A DNA stretch of 64,000 nt, from positions 2,046,001 to 2,110,000 of the forward strand of contig CM066308.1 in the NCBI GenBank assembly GCA_033807695.1, in the 5' to 3' direction. The notes beneath the pieces were generated by a model. It was not told the DNA's origin and searched no databases. It saw nothing but the letters and a program-made list of their open reading frames with translations. Positions within the stretch are counted from its first letter, which is position 1. Every line of letters starts with the position of its first letter. Below are positions 42,964 through 55,989 of this stretch, one piece after another. Source of the DNA: Daedaleopsis sinensis. Taxonomy: Eukaryota > Basidiomycota > Agaricomycetes > Polyporales > Polyporaceae. A program made the translations under genes and the position numbers.

Positions 42964-43596
42964 AAGGTACGTCTGCAGCTGCTTGTTGTTATCGTGCATG
43001 TAACCATTCTTTCTTCCAATATTAGCGTGCAAGCTCCCTCTCGACGAACGCACGCCCGTTGTTTGACAGCTTCATCATGCCATCTAGGCTCGTAAACACC
43101 AGCCTCTAGTTCAACAAGCGGAAGACAGTCTGACTGTTCCTAGCTTCATCGTCTGCGTTCCGAAGTTCATATTGCTCTCCGAGTCCCGCCATCCATGCAC
43201 CTGCTTCGCTATCCTTCTACTGTCTGTTGAATCGTCGCTTTCCCTGTTTATGTGTCGACGTCCTTGCATAATGCATTTTCATATAAATGTTATAAATGTG
43301 GGGCTTGCCAGATCTAGACTTGTGTATTACTCTCCAAGCCCTGACACCGGTGTGGGTATCACTGAAGACCGGGTCGCGTTGTTGTGCTATATTGGCCTCA
43401 GTACTAGTACCATCTCACTCGTCAAATATGTCAGGAATAGCATTAGAGCGTATCTGTGGTAAGATAAGTAGGGCCACCTTGTTCCCACACAATCCTTTGC
43501 CCGACAAAGATGGTCTTTTCCGTAACCCGCGGTCACTTTCTACACGGGATACCCTACCCACCTTCAGCCAAGCCCGTCCCACAACAAGGCCCCCGT
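42964..43596. other. Intergenic spacer, convergent 3' ends
   Basis: About 630 bases between a plus-strand and a minus-strand gene whose 3' ends face each other. No supported feature. Confidence 0.5.
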
Positions 43597-46294
43597 TCAC
43601 TCCTCATCGCTGTCGACTACGTACACCGCGCTCTTGATCCGCCCGTGCGGATTCGGCTTCCGATACCAGAGGGACTGTTGGGACAATCTCGCCGAACCCT
43701 TCTTGCGTTTCTTCCCGGCGCCAGAAGCGCCCTCCTCGACCACATCCTCCTCCTCCTCCTCGTTGCGATCATCGTCGTCACGCTCGTCCTCTCCGCTATC
43801 GTCGAAGAGCTCGGCCTCCACATCGCGTTCGTCCGCGACCACCTCGCCGTCCCTAGGTTCCCGAGTAGCAGGATCGTCTCCCTGAGCTTTCTTTTGCCGC
43901 TTGCGCGGGGGGGACTTGTCCGAGGAACGGGCGTGAGGAGGGTCGTCGTGAGCGGGCTGAGCTGATAGTGCGGGCGGAGGGAGCTTCCCGAACTGCTTCC
44001 ATAGCGTTCGCTCGACCTCTGCTTCGTAGAGATGATCCTCGTGGTCCAGCGCGCTCTCGTGACGAAGCTCGCGGACGAATTCTTCCGTGTCGGACTCGTC
44101 AAGGAGGAGATATGGGTCGTCGTCGTCGTTTTCGTCGTCATCGTCCTCGTCCTGCTTCGGCTCATCGGCGGAGGATAAATGGTTAGAGGGGGGCCATGGC
44201 ATATAGACAGAAGGGTCGATCGAGCTTGATGAGCCACCTACGTGGAGGCCGGAAGAGGGTGGGTTGATGAAAGGAGGAAAAATAGTCCGGAGGCAAGAAA
44301 GAGGTTGAAGGCTTATGTCGTCGGTGGTTTGATCTTTGCTAGAGTCCCCATGAGCGTGAGCGGCTTCATCAGGAGCAGCCTCCGTGACGTGATTGTCCCG
44401 TGCGTCGTTATCATTTGCCTGTTCGTTCACGTCGGCATCCACATCGGCATCCTCCTCAAGATCTAACTTGCGTAGAAGACCGTTGAAGTGATTCCGCGTG
44501 CTCAGAGAATCGGCGCCATTGAGTGCAAGGGCATACTTGACATTGGAGGTCGAGACGACCTGCGTCCAGCGTGTCAGCATCGTCCGAAGATCCCAGATGG
44601 GTACCTCAACATACCTGATTCTCCGTGAGTCGCCAAGCCTTCGTCTGTAATTTGGCGATACGCTCTTGCTCGCGGACGACTATAGCGATAGACATGACAC
44701 GGGAAACAAACTGAACGACGAGCCCACGAAGTAGGCTCAACGTTTCTGCTGAAATGGCAGAGCCGACTGACGAAGGAACGTCGTGCAGCTCGTTGTAGGT
44801 GCTGAGAGTGGAGATATTGTGAGCATATCACGACATCGAGAGATGATTCCTGACGTACTGCATAAGCTTCGACACTGACTGTAGGTGGAAGAGGTCGAGA
44901 CCTTCTCTACGGAGCCGCTGCACATCTACTCTGTTAGAGATGAAGTCTAGCTGGCGCTTGTACGGGAGAGTCTTCCCAGAGACCTTATGGTGCCTGTAAG
45001 CAGACTTGTCGTCACTGGGTCCCTCTCCGTCCCTTACACCGCCTTCATCAGCCATTTGTTCGGTAGCACCAGTCGAACCGGATCGTGCGACGGGGGTGGT
45101 CGCTCGGACATTCGGATGAGGCTGCTTCTTCGGTTTCCTCCCAGGCTTCAACCGTTCTGCCTTCTCGTCCAAGGCCGCACCGGTTTTCTGGGCGCGCTTG
45201 CGACGCATATACAACCTTTTCTGATGACGCCGCCGAGATATAGGTGACATCTGGGATATGTCTTCGCTTCCGATCGTCGATCCTCCATACGTCGTAAGAG
45301 ATGGAGCAACGGATGGAGACGAGGATGGACCAAGTCCTTCGGGAAGAGGGTTAGTAGCGGATGGAGGAGTTCTGGGCTGGACAGGTTCGACGAGAGCGAA
45401 AGAAGGCATCGTAGGCGAAGTGGAGGGACTTGTGGGTGGCGGCATGCTTGAGCTAGGTCGAGATAGGTCGAGTAGAGCGGGGTCGATGAGCTCTTCGCTA
45501 ATACCGGGCCTCGGGGCACCTAGAGCATCCACTTCCATAGCATCCAACACGGTGTTACCCTCAGGAAGAGTAACATGGGCGTCCAACGTGAAAGCCCTTC
45601 CCTCTTCATCGTCCCTCAGCATCCGATCAAGAGCTGCAAGGCTTACTTTATCCAAGGAAGCCAGTAGGTCCCTCCCCTCCCAATCGGCCTTCTTTCGGGC
45701 CAACCACTTGTCAAACTCCTCTCTCCTGGCCCTTTCTCCCTCCCTATCCCGCTCGTTACTCGCCGTGCGAGCGCCCCCTTTCCGAGCTTTGGTAGCTTTC
45801 CGGTGAACATTGGTCTCCTCTTCGCGCTCTTTGAGGAGAGTATCGAGTGCATGCGAGTGCTCGGACTTGATTAGACGATCCGCCATACGTTCTTCATGAG
45901 CGAGCCATTCGTCCGAGACTTCAGCTGCTGGGAGATGGTATTTGCGTAGGAGTTTGGCGTGAGCCATGTCTCTACCTCCCTTTGAAGCATTTTGTTCCGC
46001 CTGTTTCAGCAATGCGATGTACGAGCAGATATCCGGGATGGTCTTGGTCTTCACCTCCGCCGCGATCAGGTCAGGACGTAAGCGAGAATGCACCGCTAGC
46101 CCTCGGAAAAACGCGTCCTTTTCAGCAGCAGACCAGTAAGCATTCGGGGCATAGAATGAGGCATAGGAGGGTTCATCGCGAGTCCTTCCGACCAGATGCG
46201 CACGGAAGTCAGTGAGATGTTGTGAGAAAATTGCAAGGTAAGTCGGGTCGACGTCCTCGTCGTCAGGGCTTTGCGTGGACATGAAGACGAGCAA
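43597..46294 (-). CDS. Rrn5-like RNA polymerase I upstream factor subunit
   Basis: Three exons: about 44861-46294, about 44620-44810, and 43597-44565. The ATG at 46294 (or 46282, MSTQSPDDEDVDPTY). A SANT/Myb-like unit near residues 53-95 (NAYWSAAEKDAFFRGLAVHS, then LIAAEVKTKTIPDICSYIAL) is the signature of Rrn5-type Pol I factors. Central and later parts are disordered and basic (RRRHQKRLYMRRKRAQK). After the first intron a histone-fold-like helix set follows: HDVPSSVGSAISAETLSLLR, GLVVQFVSRVMSIAIVVREQ and, across the second intron, NQVVSTSNVKYALALNG. This fits the UAF member Rrn5, which pairs with histone-like partners at rDNA promoters. The C-terminus is very acidic (runs of D and E) with a KKRKK basic patch. 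Splice joins keep the frame. The alternative is another SANT protein of chromatin. Confidence 0.6.
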
Positions 46295-46972
46295 AAGGCC
46301 AGACAGTCATCTCTTCGAGCTGTTCAGAATGTGAGGACTGGGCACCCGATGGAAGACCTCAGGGTCAGTGACGGAGAGAAGGCCATGGCCCGTCATCCTA
46401 TGCAAATGTGAAGGGCGTATTGGCGCTCGGAGGACGCCGATCAAAAGTACTCGATAAAGTAAGTAGTGTCGCAAGTTCAATATTCCAGTGGTTACACGCA
46501 CGGTGAAGACGGAGATAATATTGATGTGGGTCGTTCCCCCTTACCAAGGACTGTGTCGCACCGGTTAAGAAATATTTTCGGCTCTGGTGAATGTCACTGT
46601 GCTCCTCGAGTCGCACATACATGGGGAGAATGAGACGAGAGGCAGTTCTAGTACTAGTACAGGCTGTGCTGCTTCTAAGCCGAATGAGATAAGATAAAGG
46701 GCGCATCATGCACGTTGCAAATCAGGCCGTTATGGAGAAAGAGACCTTTGTCAAGACATTGGACAAAGCAACAGGTGCCACCAGGGATTGGAACAGATAG
46801 CGCCGGCGTATAAGTAAAGCTGAGCGCACGAGTGCCAGCCCCCCACTCAGACCTTTCCGCTGTACATATCACATCCTCCTTCCCAACGACGGTTGGGCTA
46901 TACTCACCGAAGACCTGCCACCTCTCCGGTCTTTTCATCGACTTGATACCCCCATTCCCCGAGACGCATCGG
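46295..46972. other. Bidirectional intergenic region
   Basis: About 680 bases between two divergent starts (46294 minus, 46973 plus), so it must hold both promoters. No TATA box stands out. Confidence 0.5.
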
Positions 46973-48225
46973 ATGCCTACCTTCTCCAGGATTATCGCCC
47001 GACCCACCGCCCTTAAGAAGGATGGGTCAATCGTCGCCCCTCCTTCCTCATCGCAACAGTCGATATGGGGCCTTGACCCTACTCTGCGTCGCTTTGTAAG
47101 TCACTCATGTTCATGCGATCATTCATCTTCGAAACGAGAGCTCACCTCACATGAATCTAGTCCGGTAGGAGTGCGACCATCTTTGGGACCCCCCTGCCAC
47201 AGAAAGACGGGGGCGTCTGTGCATCTCAGCCGCCTTCGTGCCCATCTAGCCAGAAGACGATGTCTAGGGACCTATCCCCGAGTCCGCCTCCCCTGGTGCC
47301 GGACGACGACTCCTTTGAGTCCCTCAATGACCGTTCATCCTCTTCGCCAGACTTTTTCTCTCCTCCTACGACTGCTTGCTCCACTCTCGCCGTGCTCGGG
47401 TCGCCCGGCTTGAATCGCACCTTCGAGGACGACTACGATCGCCCGGAGGCAGACCCGAACTTCACGCGATACGTCCTGCGACGCAGCAGTTCGCTCCGGC
47501 GTCAGGCTCGGATGCGCGATGGCGAATTCAGGGATACCGACGAGGAGCTGGATTACAGCGTGACATCGGAGAAGGTCACGACCGTCATAACTGTCCCTGC
47601 CGACTTCACCTCGGTCTTCCCGGCCGACCCGAGCCTGCCACGCCCCGGTAGAGCTCCTGCAACCCGTGCTGCTAGTGCTTCTGTGGGGAAAACCTTCAGC
47701 ATTGACGAATCCACGATCGATCCACGTACAGCGATGACGCCCTCACGCGTAAGCCAGCGTCGAGGCGTGAAGCCACCAGCACCCATCGACACTCAGAAGA
47801 AGACTCTCCGTAATGGAGTCCACTACGAGTCTCTTCACGCGTCCAAGTACGCTATCGAAGGAGGTTACGTCGCGATCGGACCCCCTTCCGCTGATACCGA
47901 GTCCGGTTTCGACGCCGACGACGAGGATGAAATGTCCGTGCATTCGCCTGCCAACGACATTCAGCAATTCCCCACCATCGCACGCACCCATTGTGGACCG
48001 ACGGTTTCTGTGATCGCCCCGAAGCCACAGTATCCCGAGGATATTCAGCCGTGCAAAAGGTCTTATGCTGCGGTTGTCGCTTCGTCGTCCCCGGAGTCCC
48101 ACCGGTCGGTATCGCGTACGGTCCCTGTGGGGAGGATGTGTCCGACGTTGAAGGTCGACGCCGCGCAGCACAACCCCACGTCCCCGTTTGTGTGGCACCC
48201 GTTCATCGAGCCATTGGATGGGTAG
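46973..48225 (+). CDS. Hypothetical disordered protein
   Basis: Two exons, 46973-47095 and 47161-48225 (GTAAGT donor, TCTAG acceptor), 395 residues. The ATG at 46973 gives MPTFSRIIARPTALKKDGSI. The protein is poor in hydrophobic residues and rich in Ser, Pro, Asp and Arg (SPSPPPLVPDDDSFESLNDR, RRSSSLRRQARMRDGEF), so it is mostly disordered, with an acidic stretch (DADDEDEMS) and a C-terminal FVWHPFIEPLDG. No domain recognised. It could be a regulatory or scaffold protein with phosphorylation sites. Reading frame, codon-clean intron and length make it a real gene. Confidence 0.72.
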
Positions 48226-48764
48226 GGCCTTGCAGATCTTGTTTCCATATTCGAAGTTGTGACGACAACATATGCATCTCACCCTCCCGAATGTAGCATA
48301 TATATGCCCGACAGGGCCACAAACACTGTATTGTAGTTCCTATCCACGCCCCCTACCAATGCAGTCAACGTTAATGCCCTTTAATGAGAAAAGTTGCAAC
48401 CCGAGACGACTCACGGTACACCAGTACTGCGCCATTATCATACTCGGGCTCTTCCGAGTCGTGAGCACTTTCAATATGAGTACTTCACTGGCGTGTTTGG
48501 GCTCTGTCACTAGAGCTATATAGGACGGACCTGGAACGGACAATGACCTTGTAGGTTGAGACTCAAAATACTCGACTCCGAGTCGTAGCCCTACCGTACG
48601 TTGCGGGTATAGACGACGAGGAGGACGGCGAACTCAAGGAATCGCCCACTAGACGACAGCACTCAAGCGCCTGTCACTGTAAGGAGCATGGCGCTTACAA
48701 GCCCAGGCAAACCCTTTCCGTATCCACCACCAGCCTCATTCGTCCCGCCGCTCCTACTACTAGC
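48226..48764. other. Intergenic region
   Basis: About 540 bases between two plus-strand genes. It holds the terminator of the first and the promoter of prp6. No other feature seen. Confidence 0.5.
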
Positions 48765-51700
48765 ATGGCGGCCAACGGCAACAAAGCCAACAAGCTGGCG
48801 TTCTTGTCTATGCCAGCGCCAGCATCTTATGTTGCTGGTCTTGGACGAGGGTACGCTCTTGTAGATCTCGCATATGTGCTAATTCTCATGAGGTTCCTCC
48901 AGTGCCTCCGGTTTCACCACACGTTCCGATATCGGTCCTGCTCGCGAAGGTCCATCCGCGGAGGCTGTCGCGTGAGTCCTTTCGCTTCCGGTGCTCGTGT
49001 ATTGTTGATTTATATATGACTGTAGAGAAGCACAAGCACGGCGAGGTGAAGAGGCAGATGTCGACCCCGAACAGTTCCAGGATCCGGACAATGAATATGG
49101 TCTCTTCGCGGGAACCACATACGAAGCGGATGACGAGGAAGCGGATAGGATATACGAGCTTGTGGACAAGAATATGGACGCGAGAAGGCGTGCTCGAAGG
49201 TGAGTTTGTACTCTCGTCGGTGTTTCAGGATGCATACCATGGGAGATCAGTGCGTCGTAATACTCCCCGACATATGCCGCCCACCAGAGACAGTGCATCT
49301 GCCGTCCCCCGTCAGCTGCATAACTTCCCTCTTCTCTGTATTCCATTCTTAAAACATGATGTGACTCATTGGTTATCCTCGTACAGGGAAGCGCGCGAGA
49401 ACGAAGAGCTGGCTAAACATCGCGCAGAGCGACCCAAGATTCAGCAGCAATTCGCGGATCTGAAGCGCGGCCTTTCTGTCGTCACGGATGAAGAATGGGA
49501 AAGCATTCCTGAGGTGGGCAATCTTACGAGGAAAAAGCGTAAAAGGGACGAGAGGTCATTCGTTGTATCCGACAGCGTCATTGTCGGAGACAGGGGTAGG
49601 ACCGAGTACGAGACCTCGTTGGATGCCCATCAACAAGCAGTACGTCCCCGTCCTAGTAAACGCTACTTCGCTTGCTTATCGTTCACTTATGCGCCCCAGA
49701 CTGGCGGACTTGAAACACCTGCGGATAATGGCACTCTTACGAACTTCACGGAAATGTCGCAAGCCCGTGACAAGATCCTCTCGCTTAAGCTTGACCAGGT
49801 CTCGGGCACTGCTACCTCTGGCTTGCAAACGTCTATCGATCCTAAAGGTTATCTTACTTCGCTCGATAGCGTTGTGATCAAGACCGATGCTGAGATTGGT
49901 GACATCAAGCGCGCCCGTATGCTGTTCGACTCTCTTGTGAAATCCAACCCCAAGCACGCTCCCGGATGGATCGCGGCCGCTCGTCTCGAAGAACATGCTG
50001 GACGTATGGTTGCTGCGCGGAAAGTCATCAAACAGGGTTGCGATCAATGTCAGAAGAACGAAGACGTTTGGTTGGAAGCGGCTCGTCTGCATGTGAGTGG
50101 TTCAAACTCGAAGTGAGACCGACCTACAGTGTTGGTTGATAATGTGTATCATAGAACAACGACGACGCAAAGGTCATTTTGGCCAGTGCCGTGCAGCACG
50201 TCGGACAAAGTGTCAAGATATGGATGGCAGCCGCAGATCTAGAACATGATGTCAAAGCGAAGAAACGTGTCCTCAGGAAAGGTACGATCCCCTAGTGTAA
50301 TGAAGAGGCGGCGGGCTCATTGCTCGATAGCACTTGAACATATTCCGAACTCCGTACGTCTCTGGAAAGAGACAGTCAATTTGGAGTCTTCCGCTGTTGA
50401 TGCGCGGATCTTACTCTCACGCGCGGTGGAAGTCATACCCCAATCCGTAGAGTTGTGGCTCGCGCTCGCTCGTCTTGAGACTCCGGACAAGGCCAAAGCT
50501 GTCCTCAACAAGGCTCGCAAGGCGATCCCGACCAGCCACGAAATCTGGATAGCAGCTGGTCGTCTCCTGGAACAGGAAGCATACGCTACAGAGAAGTCGG
50601 AAGAACAGCGCGACAAGGAACTTGCTGTTGTCGACAAGACCATCGAAGCTGGCGTGCGCGAGCTACGTCGCCATCAAGTCCTGCTGACTCGTGAGCAATG
50701 GCTGAAAGAGGCGGAACGGTGTGAGAATGAGGGAGCTATCCGGACATGCGAGGCGATCATCAAGGCCACTGTGGCAATGGATGTCGAGGAGGAGGATCGA
50801 CTGGACACGTGGACAGGCGACGCCGAAGCCGCAGAGGCCAAGGGCAACATCGGTGCTGCTCGTGCAATCTTAGCATACGCCCTCAAGGTGTTCCCCGACA
50901 AGAAGAGCTTGTGGCGGAAGGCTGCCGATCTGGAGAAAGCGCGTGGGACGAGGTACGTCTTCACCTTCGCGATAGTCACTGTGTCCGATCATAAATAGAT
51001 GCCTAACTATCTCTGGTACAGGGAATCGCTCAACGCTATCCTCGAGCGTGCTGTGCATCATTGTCCGCAGGCCGAGGTCCTGTGGCTGATGTGGGCGAAG
51101 GAGAAGTGGTTGGCCGGTGATGTACCGGCCGCTCGCGAGGTCCTGGAGCGTGCATTCGTCGCCAATTCGGAGAGCGAGCAGATCTGGTTGGCTGCCACCA
51201 AGCTCGAAGCTGAAAACGGCGAGCTCGGCGTTGCGCGAGAGCTACTCGTCCGTGCTCGGACCGTCGCTGACACTCAAAGGGTACGTGTATTTTGATAGGC
51301 TAACACCTGGGTTCTCATCATAATCCGAATTGCAGATTTGGATGAAGTCCGCAGTTTTCGAACGGCAGCAAGGACAGCTCTCTAACGCGCTGGAGACACT
51401 CACAGCTGCAATCAAGAAGTACCCGAAGTTCGCGAAGCTCTACATGATCCAAGGACAAATCCACGAGCAGCAAGGGGATCGTGCGGTCGCGCGTGCGTCC
51501 TACGCTGCTGGGATCAAGGCGTGTCCCAAGGATGTGAACCTCTGGATCTTGGCAAGTCGTCTCGAGGAAGCGGACAACAAGAGCATCAAGGCTCGGGCCC
51601 TATTAGACAAGGCGCGATTGGCGAACCCTAGAAGTGATGTCCTCTGGGCAGAAGCGGTCGGCGTCGAAGAACGCAGCGGAGGCGCTGCTCAGGCGAAGAC

Positions 51701-52269
51701 TGTGCTCGCACGAGGCAAGTATTCCAAATTATACGCCTATTCAATCGTGAAGTCAATGCTGATATCGCATCACGCAGGGTTGCAAGAGTGCCCGACGTCG
51801 GGGCTACTGTGGTCAATGTCCATTTGGATGGAGCCCCGTCCGACACGGAAGGCTCGGTCAGCCGACGCGCTCCACAAGGCGGGAAGCGACCCTTGGGTGC
51901 TCTGCAGCGTCGGACGGCTGCTCTGGGCAGAGCGCAAGATCGAGAAGGCGCGGGAGTGGTTCGAGCGCGCGGTGTCGGCGAGCGAGCAGCCCAGCGACAC
52001 CTGGGGTGACGTCTGGGCGTGGTGGCTCAAGTTCGAACGACAGCACGGGACGAAGGTGCGTGCGGTGATGGCCCGAGTTGGCGGTTGGCTGCATGTTACT
52101 GACAGATCGTCCGCTCTTTATTTAGGAGCAGCAAGAGCAAGTGATCAGCAGAGCCATCAGTGCAGAGCCTCGGTACGGACCGACGTGGCAGCGCATTGCG
52201 AAGGACATTGTGAACACGCGCAAGAGCTCCAGGGAGATAATCGAGCTCGTGGCCAATGCGCTGCACTGA
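48765..52269 (+). CDS. prp6: Pre-mRNA splicing factor Prp6 (U4/U6.U5 tri-snRNP)
   Basis: About ten exons, near 920 residues. The ATG at 48765: [20 protein letters not shown] then [20 protein letters not shown], the conserved PRP1 N-terminal domain of Prp6/Prp1. It continues with [20 protein letters not shown] and [20 protein letters not shown]. The rest is a long row of HAT/TPR-type helical repeats ([78 protein letters not shown]) to the stop at 52267-52269. Prp6 bridges the U5 and U4/U6 particles in the tri-snRNP in the nucleus and is essential for spliceosome assembly. All splice joins examined keep the frame. Single-copy housekeeping gene; nothing broken. Confidence 0.96.
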
Positions 52270-53302
52270 AGTGGGCGCTAGTGTGCGATGTGAGTGCTCC
52301 AGTGCTGCCGCGCAGGAGGATGGGATGCTACTCATGGGGAGATTCGGGCACTGCGGCGTGGGTGTGTACGATATATCATGGATGTCTAGTGATGCTGTGC
52401 TTGGTGATCAGATCACACGTTGTTGTGAACGCACTGACAGTTTTGTCAGTTTGGTGTCGTCGACCTACAGCCGTCCGAGTTCTATTGGCAGTTGCCCCAG
52501 ACGTGGGCGGGACGAGTTGCGATCAAGACGTCGATCAAGACGTCGAATAGGAATAATGCTCACCGTCCGAGAGTCGGTGGACGGTGGACCACCACTGACC
52601 ATGGTTATTTTTGACTTGTTAGATGGGCTCCCACCAAGCTGCGGTACCATCAACTCGTCTCGGAGGTTGCTATGATGATCTGTTTCGGCGTACGTGCGTT
52701 TGCGGTACGTTCCATCCCCCCGTTTGAGCAGGTCAATACCAAACCGACGTACGTTCGGACTGCGCACTTAGGATAAGTTAGGAACAGAGTATTACTCTCG
52801 TAAGGTAAGCTGGCGAACTGCGACTGTCGGTGTCGACTGTGCACATCCTGCGCGCTATAACTGCGTGTATATAAACAGCACTTATTCTAAGGACGTCCTT
52901 GAGTTGCTTGCGATTATTCTTGTATTGTTCGTGAGGACTTGGCTTGACAGAAAGAGCTTCTTATGATGCGATACCAGTGCATGCACGGCGAGCGTGTTGC
53001 GCGGGCCAATAGGACGGGGCGGAGGGCGTCTTCATCCAGGCGAGCGGGTCTGATAGACTGATAGAGAGCAACAGCCTGTCGTTACTGGCTGGTTGCCACC
53101 CCTTGTACCGTCCGCTCGGGCTGAGAACTACGGAGGAATACTTAAGTATACAACATGGCCGACGGTCTGGGTCTGTTCTGTGACCTTCCTGTCGCTCTCT
53201 GGTCGAAGGTAAGGCCACTGGTCTGGGATCGCCCTCTTCACGCTATCTGGTATACTTTTGTTTTCTTTCTTGCGCAGGTCGCCGCTATTTGTTACCTTCA
53301 CG
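52270..53302. other. Intergenic region with a 5'-UTR intron of the protease gene
   Basis: About 1 kb. GTAAGG at 53209 and TTGCGCAG ending at 53277 bound a 69-base intron in the leader of the protease gene, so the upstream ATG at 53258 lies inside an intron and is not the start. A 12-base direct repeat (GATCAAGACGTC) lies near 52521-52546. Confidence 0.55.
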
Positions 53303-55729
53303 ATGTACACGTCTAGCTGGTGCTCCTACGTCCTCGCCCTCGCGCTCTTCTCGCACCTCGCCGTCGCCATCCCGGTCCCTGCCGCCATCTCCGCCCCCAC
53401 ACTCTCCAGTCACCGGAACTCGACGAAGCCGAAGAAGGGGGGCGTCGTGCTCCCGTTCAAGCGCAGTGCTGTCTCTGCCCCGACGCTCTCGAGCAGCAAG
53501 AAGAACACAAACCCAAAGAAGGGCGGCGTCACGCTCCCGTTCGTGGGCAACCGCAGGGTCGTCGAAAGACAGGAGAAGCCTGACGATGGGGACGTCCTCG
53601 GAGGAAGCGTTGGCCTGGGTAACAGTGGCGATCTGTGAGTTTTCATATAATACCTCATATTGTGTGGGTCTGAACCCGATGGCCTGGTAGCTTCTACACC
53701 GTCGCCGTCACGGTTGGTGATACTACGACCGCCGTCAATCTTGGTGAGTACTTCTAGGTTTGGCTTAGTACTATTGGCAGAAGATTATCAAGCGAGCGGG
53801 GAGTTCGAAAGTGAAGGGCATTGAGAGGATTACAGTCATGAACTTAGTATCGACTATTGGCTACAGGTTGGCGCCGGTCCGCGACCTTGAGCACGCTCAA
53901 ACGACTTCTCCTAGTCCGCGACTGACATATACTCCTTCCACCAGATACCGGATCCAGCGACCTCTGGGTGATGTCCGACCAGTGCAAGACGACGCAATGC
54001 CGGAGATCAAGTGCAAAGCCGTACAGCACCCAAACCTTCAAGCCCTCTGGTGGCGGCGTCACTCTGCAGTACGGCGATTCCACCACGGGAACGCATGCGA
54101 CCGGCCCCGTCGGCCGGGACACCGTCACTCTTGCTGCGTTGACTCTCCAAGACCAGACAGTCGCCGCTGTGAACGACACCGACAACACTGCTGTCTCGAA
54201 TGGTGGTGCCGGCATCATGGGCCTCGGCTTCCCTTCCCAGAGGTAAGAGGGTCTGAACAGAATGTTATTGTAATATTAGCTGAGTGTCGGCCTGAAGTTT
54301 CGTACAAGCTGCCGCTATCAACGCCGAGGTACGTACACCTCTTGGAGTATATGAAGCGTCCTATTAATCCAGCGCGTAGTTCAACAACCCTCCCGGCACA
54401 GATACCTTTGTCGCGCAGACCCCCAACTATGGACCTGTCGTCCCTCGCCTAGCTCTCGCTGATATGATTGACGACCCTCTGTTCTCGGTATGTCAAACCA
54501 TCGCATCTAATTGGATGTTGTGCTCATCTGTGTTCGATAGATTACCCTTCAGCGTAACACCATCGATGTTGGCGGTCGCGGCCAGATCACCATTGGCCAG
54601 TTGCCGGACGGCATCGATGAAGATGCAATCACTTGGGTTCCTGTCCGACTCTACCACGCTTCCGAGGGTGGTCTCCCTGCTCCCACCTTCGCGCCGAACG
54701 AGGTCTACCCTTTGTATGCAACATCAAAATCTGCCCGTGACGTTTGCTAACTCTGCTGTCAATCTGTTAGGCGTTGGGAGGTTGAGATCGACGGTGTCTT
54801 CCTCGACGGCCAGAAGTTGTCTGACTCCACACAACCGGGTGCTGGCGTTGACAAGACTGTTGTGTCCGCATTGATCGATACTGTATGTTCCTTGACACAG
54901 CATTACGAGGGTTTCTGCTGACACGACACGGTTCAGGGTAACTCCCTCATCCGTGGCCCCTCGGACGTCGTCAGCAACATCCTTTCGAAGGTCTCGCCCG
55001 CCTTCGCCGCGAACGCGAACGCAAGCCCGACGCTCCCCTGCGACGCCGCGCACTCGCTCGCGTTCCAGATCGGCGGGAAGATGTTCCCCGTCGACCCGCG
55101 CGACTTCGTCGCCCAGAACAAGAAGGGCGACGCGACGACGTGCGTCGCGAGCAACGTCGTCAGCACGGACGGGCCCGCGTCGGGCAGGCTCTTCAGCTGG
55201 AACCTCGGCGACCCGTTCCTGAAGAGCAACCTCGTCGTCTTCTACTACGGCAACATCTCGAACCCGTCCGTCGACCCGCCCCGGATCGGCTTCCTCTCGC
55301 TCGTCCCGCAGAACGCGGACGACCTCCTCGACCAGGCCGTCGACGACGCGCAGGCGGCGGGCGGCAACTTCGAGAGTGAGTGTCCACTGCATGTGTGCGC
55401 ACGTGCGATGCTCGGTGGCTAACTGCGATATGTTTGTGTTCGTGTTCGTGATTGCAGGCAAGCTGGACGCCGCGCCCACCGCGAGCAGCCTTCTTGTCGA
55501 GGGCGAGTCCGCGACGGCCAGCCCGACATCGTCCCCGTCTTCCGCCTCAGCAGGGAAGCCAACAACAGCCCCCGCCTCTTCGCCGGCATCCCCATCCGAC
55601 TCCACCAAAGCGAACGCGGCCCCGGCGCCGACCGAGCCGTCGAATGCTGCAGCGCGCTTCTCGCCCACGGTGTGGTCGTCACTAGCTCTCGTGTCGCTCT
55701 CGCTGCTGTCGTCGCTGTGCATTCTGTGA
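53303..55729 (+). CDS. Secreted A1-family aspartic protease with probable GPI anchor
   Basis: About nine exons. The ATG at 53303 starts a signal peptide (MYTSSWCSYVLALALFSHLA then VAIP). The propeptide carries a 23-residue repeat (see 53390-53542) and RQEKPDD. The mature domain opens with a FYTVAVTVGD-like strand. First active site DTGSSDLWV spans an intron. Then YGDSTTGTHATGPVGRDTV, GIMGLGFPSQ and PRLALADMIDDPLFS. The second active-site Asp lies in IDTGNSLIRGPSDVV, split by an intron after DT. FYYGNISNPSVDPPRIGF closes the fold. The C-terminus is a Ser/Thr/Pro/Ala-rich stalk of about 70 residues, then a hydrophobic end (WSSLALVSLSLLSSLCIL), as in GPI-anchored yapsin-like enzymes. It cleaves proteins at acid pH at the wall or outer membrane. 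Confidence 0.93.
53390..53542 (+). repeat. 69-bp coding repeat x2 in the protease propeptide
   Basis: Two 23-codon units, 53390-53458 and 53474-53542, both of form SAPTLSS...PKKGGV(V/T)LPF, separated by five codons (KRSAV) that start with the dibasic pair KR, a Kex2-type cutting site. Many differences between the units are silent or in the middle part. Confidence 0.85.
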
Positions 55730-55989
55730 ATGGTTATTATTGGACATTGTTATTGCAGGACATCACGTACATTCTCTTCGCATCACACGTAGCGCATACA
55801 GCATACTAGCATACCATACACTCATCATGGACACTCGGAACACTCGTGCTGCATACTGGCTGCTACATGTAGACATATCTTATAGTGGGAAACAGGGCTT
55901 CCAGATCGTTGTGGGCTGTTGCCGCGAGTGAGACTTGGCTGACAGTTGCGGCCTCATGCTTCAGGATGAATTACGCTTCACAGCACTAG

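Noticed and set aside
53258..53302. Upstream ATG of the aspartic protease
   Set aside because: It lies inside a probable leader intron (53209-53277), and the ATG at 53303 starts a proper signal peptide.
54724..55722. 332-codon ORF antisense to the aspartic protease
   Set aside because: Shadow of GC-rich exons; Val/Arg/Asp-rich without structure.
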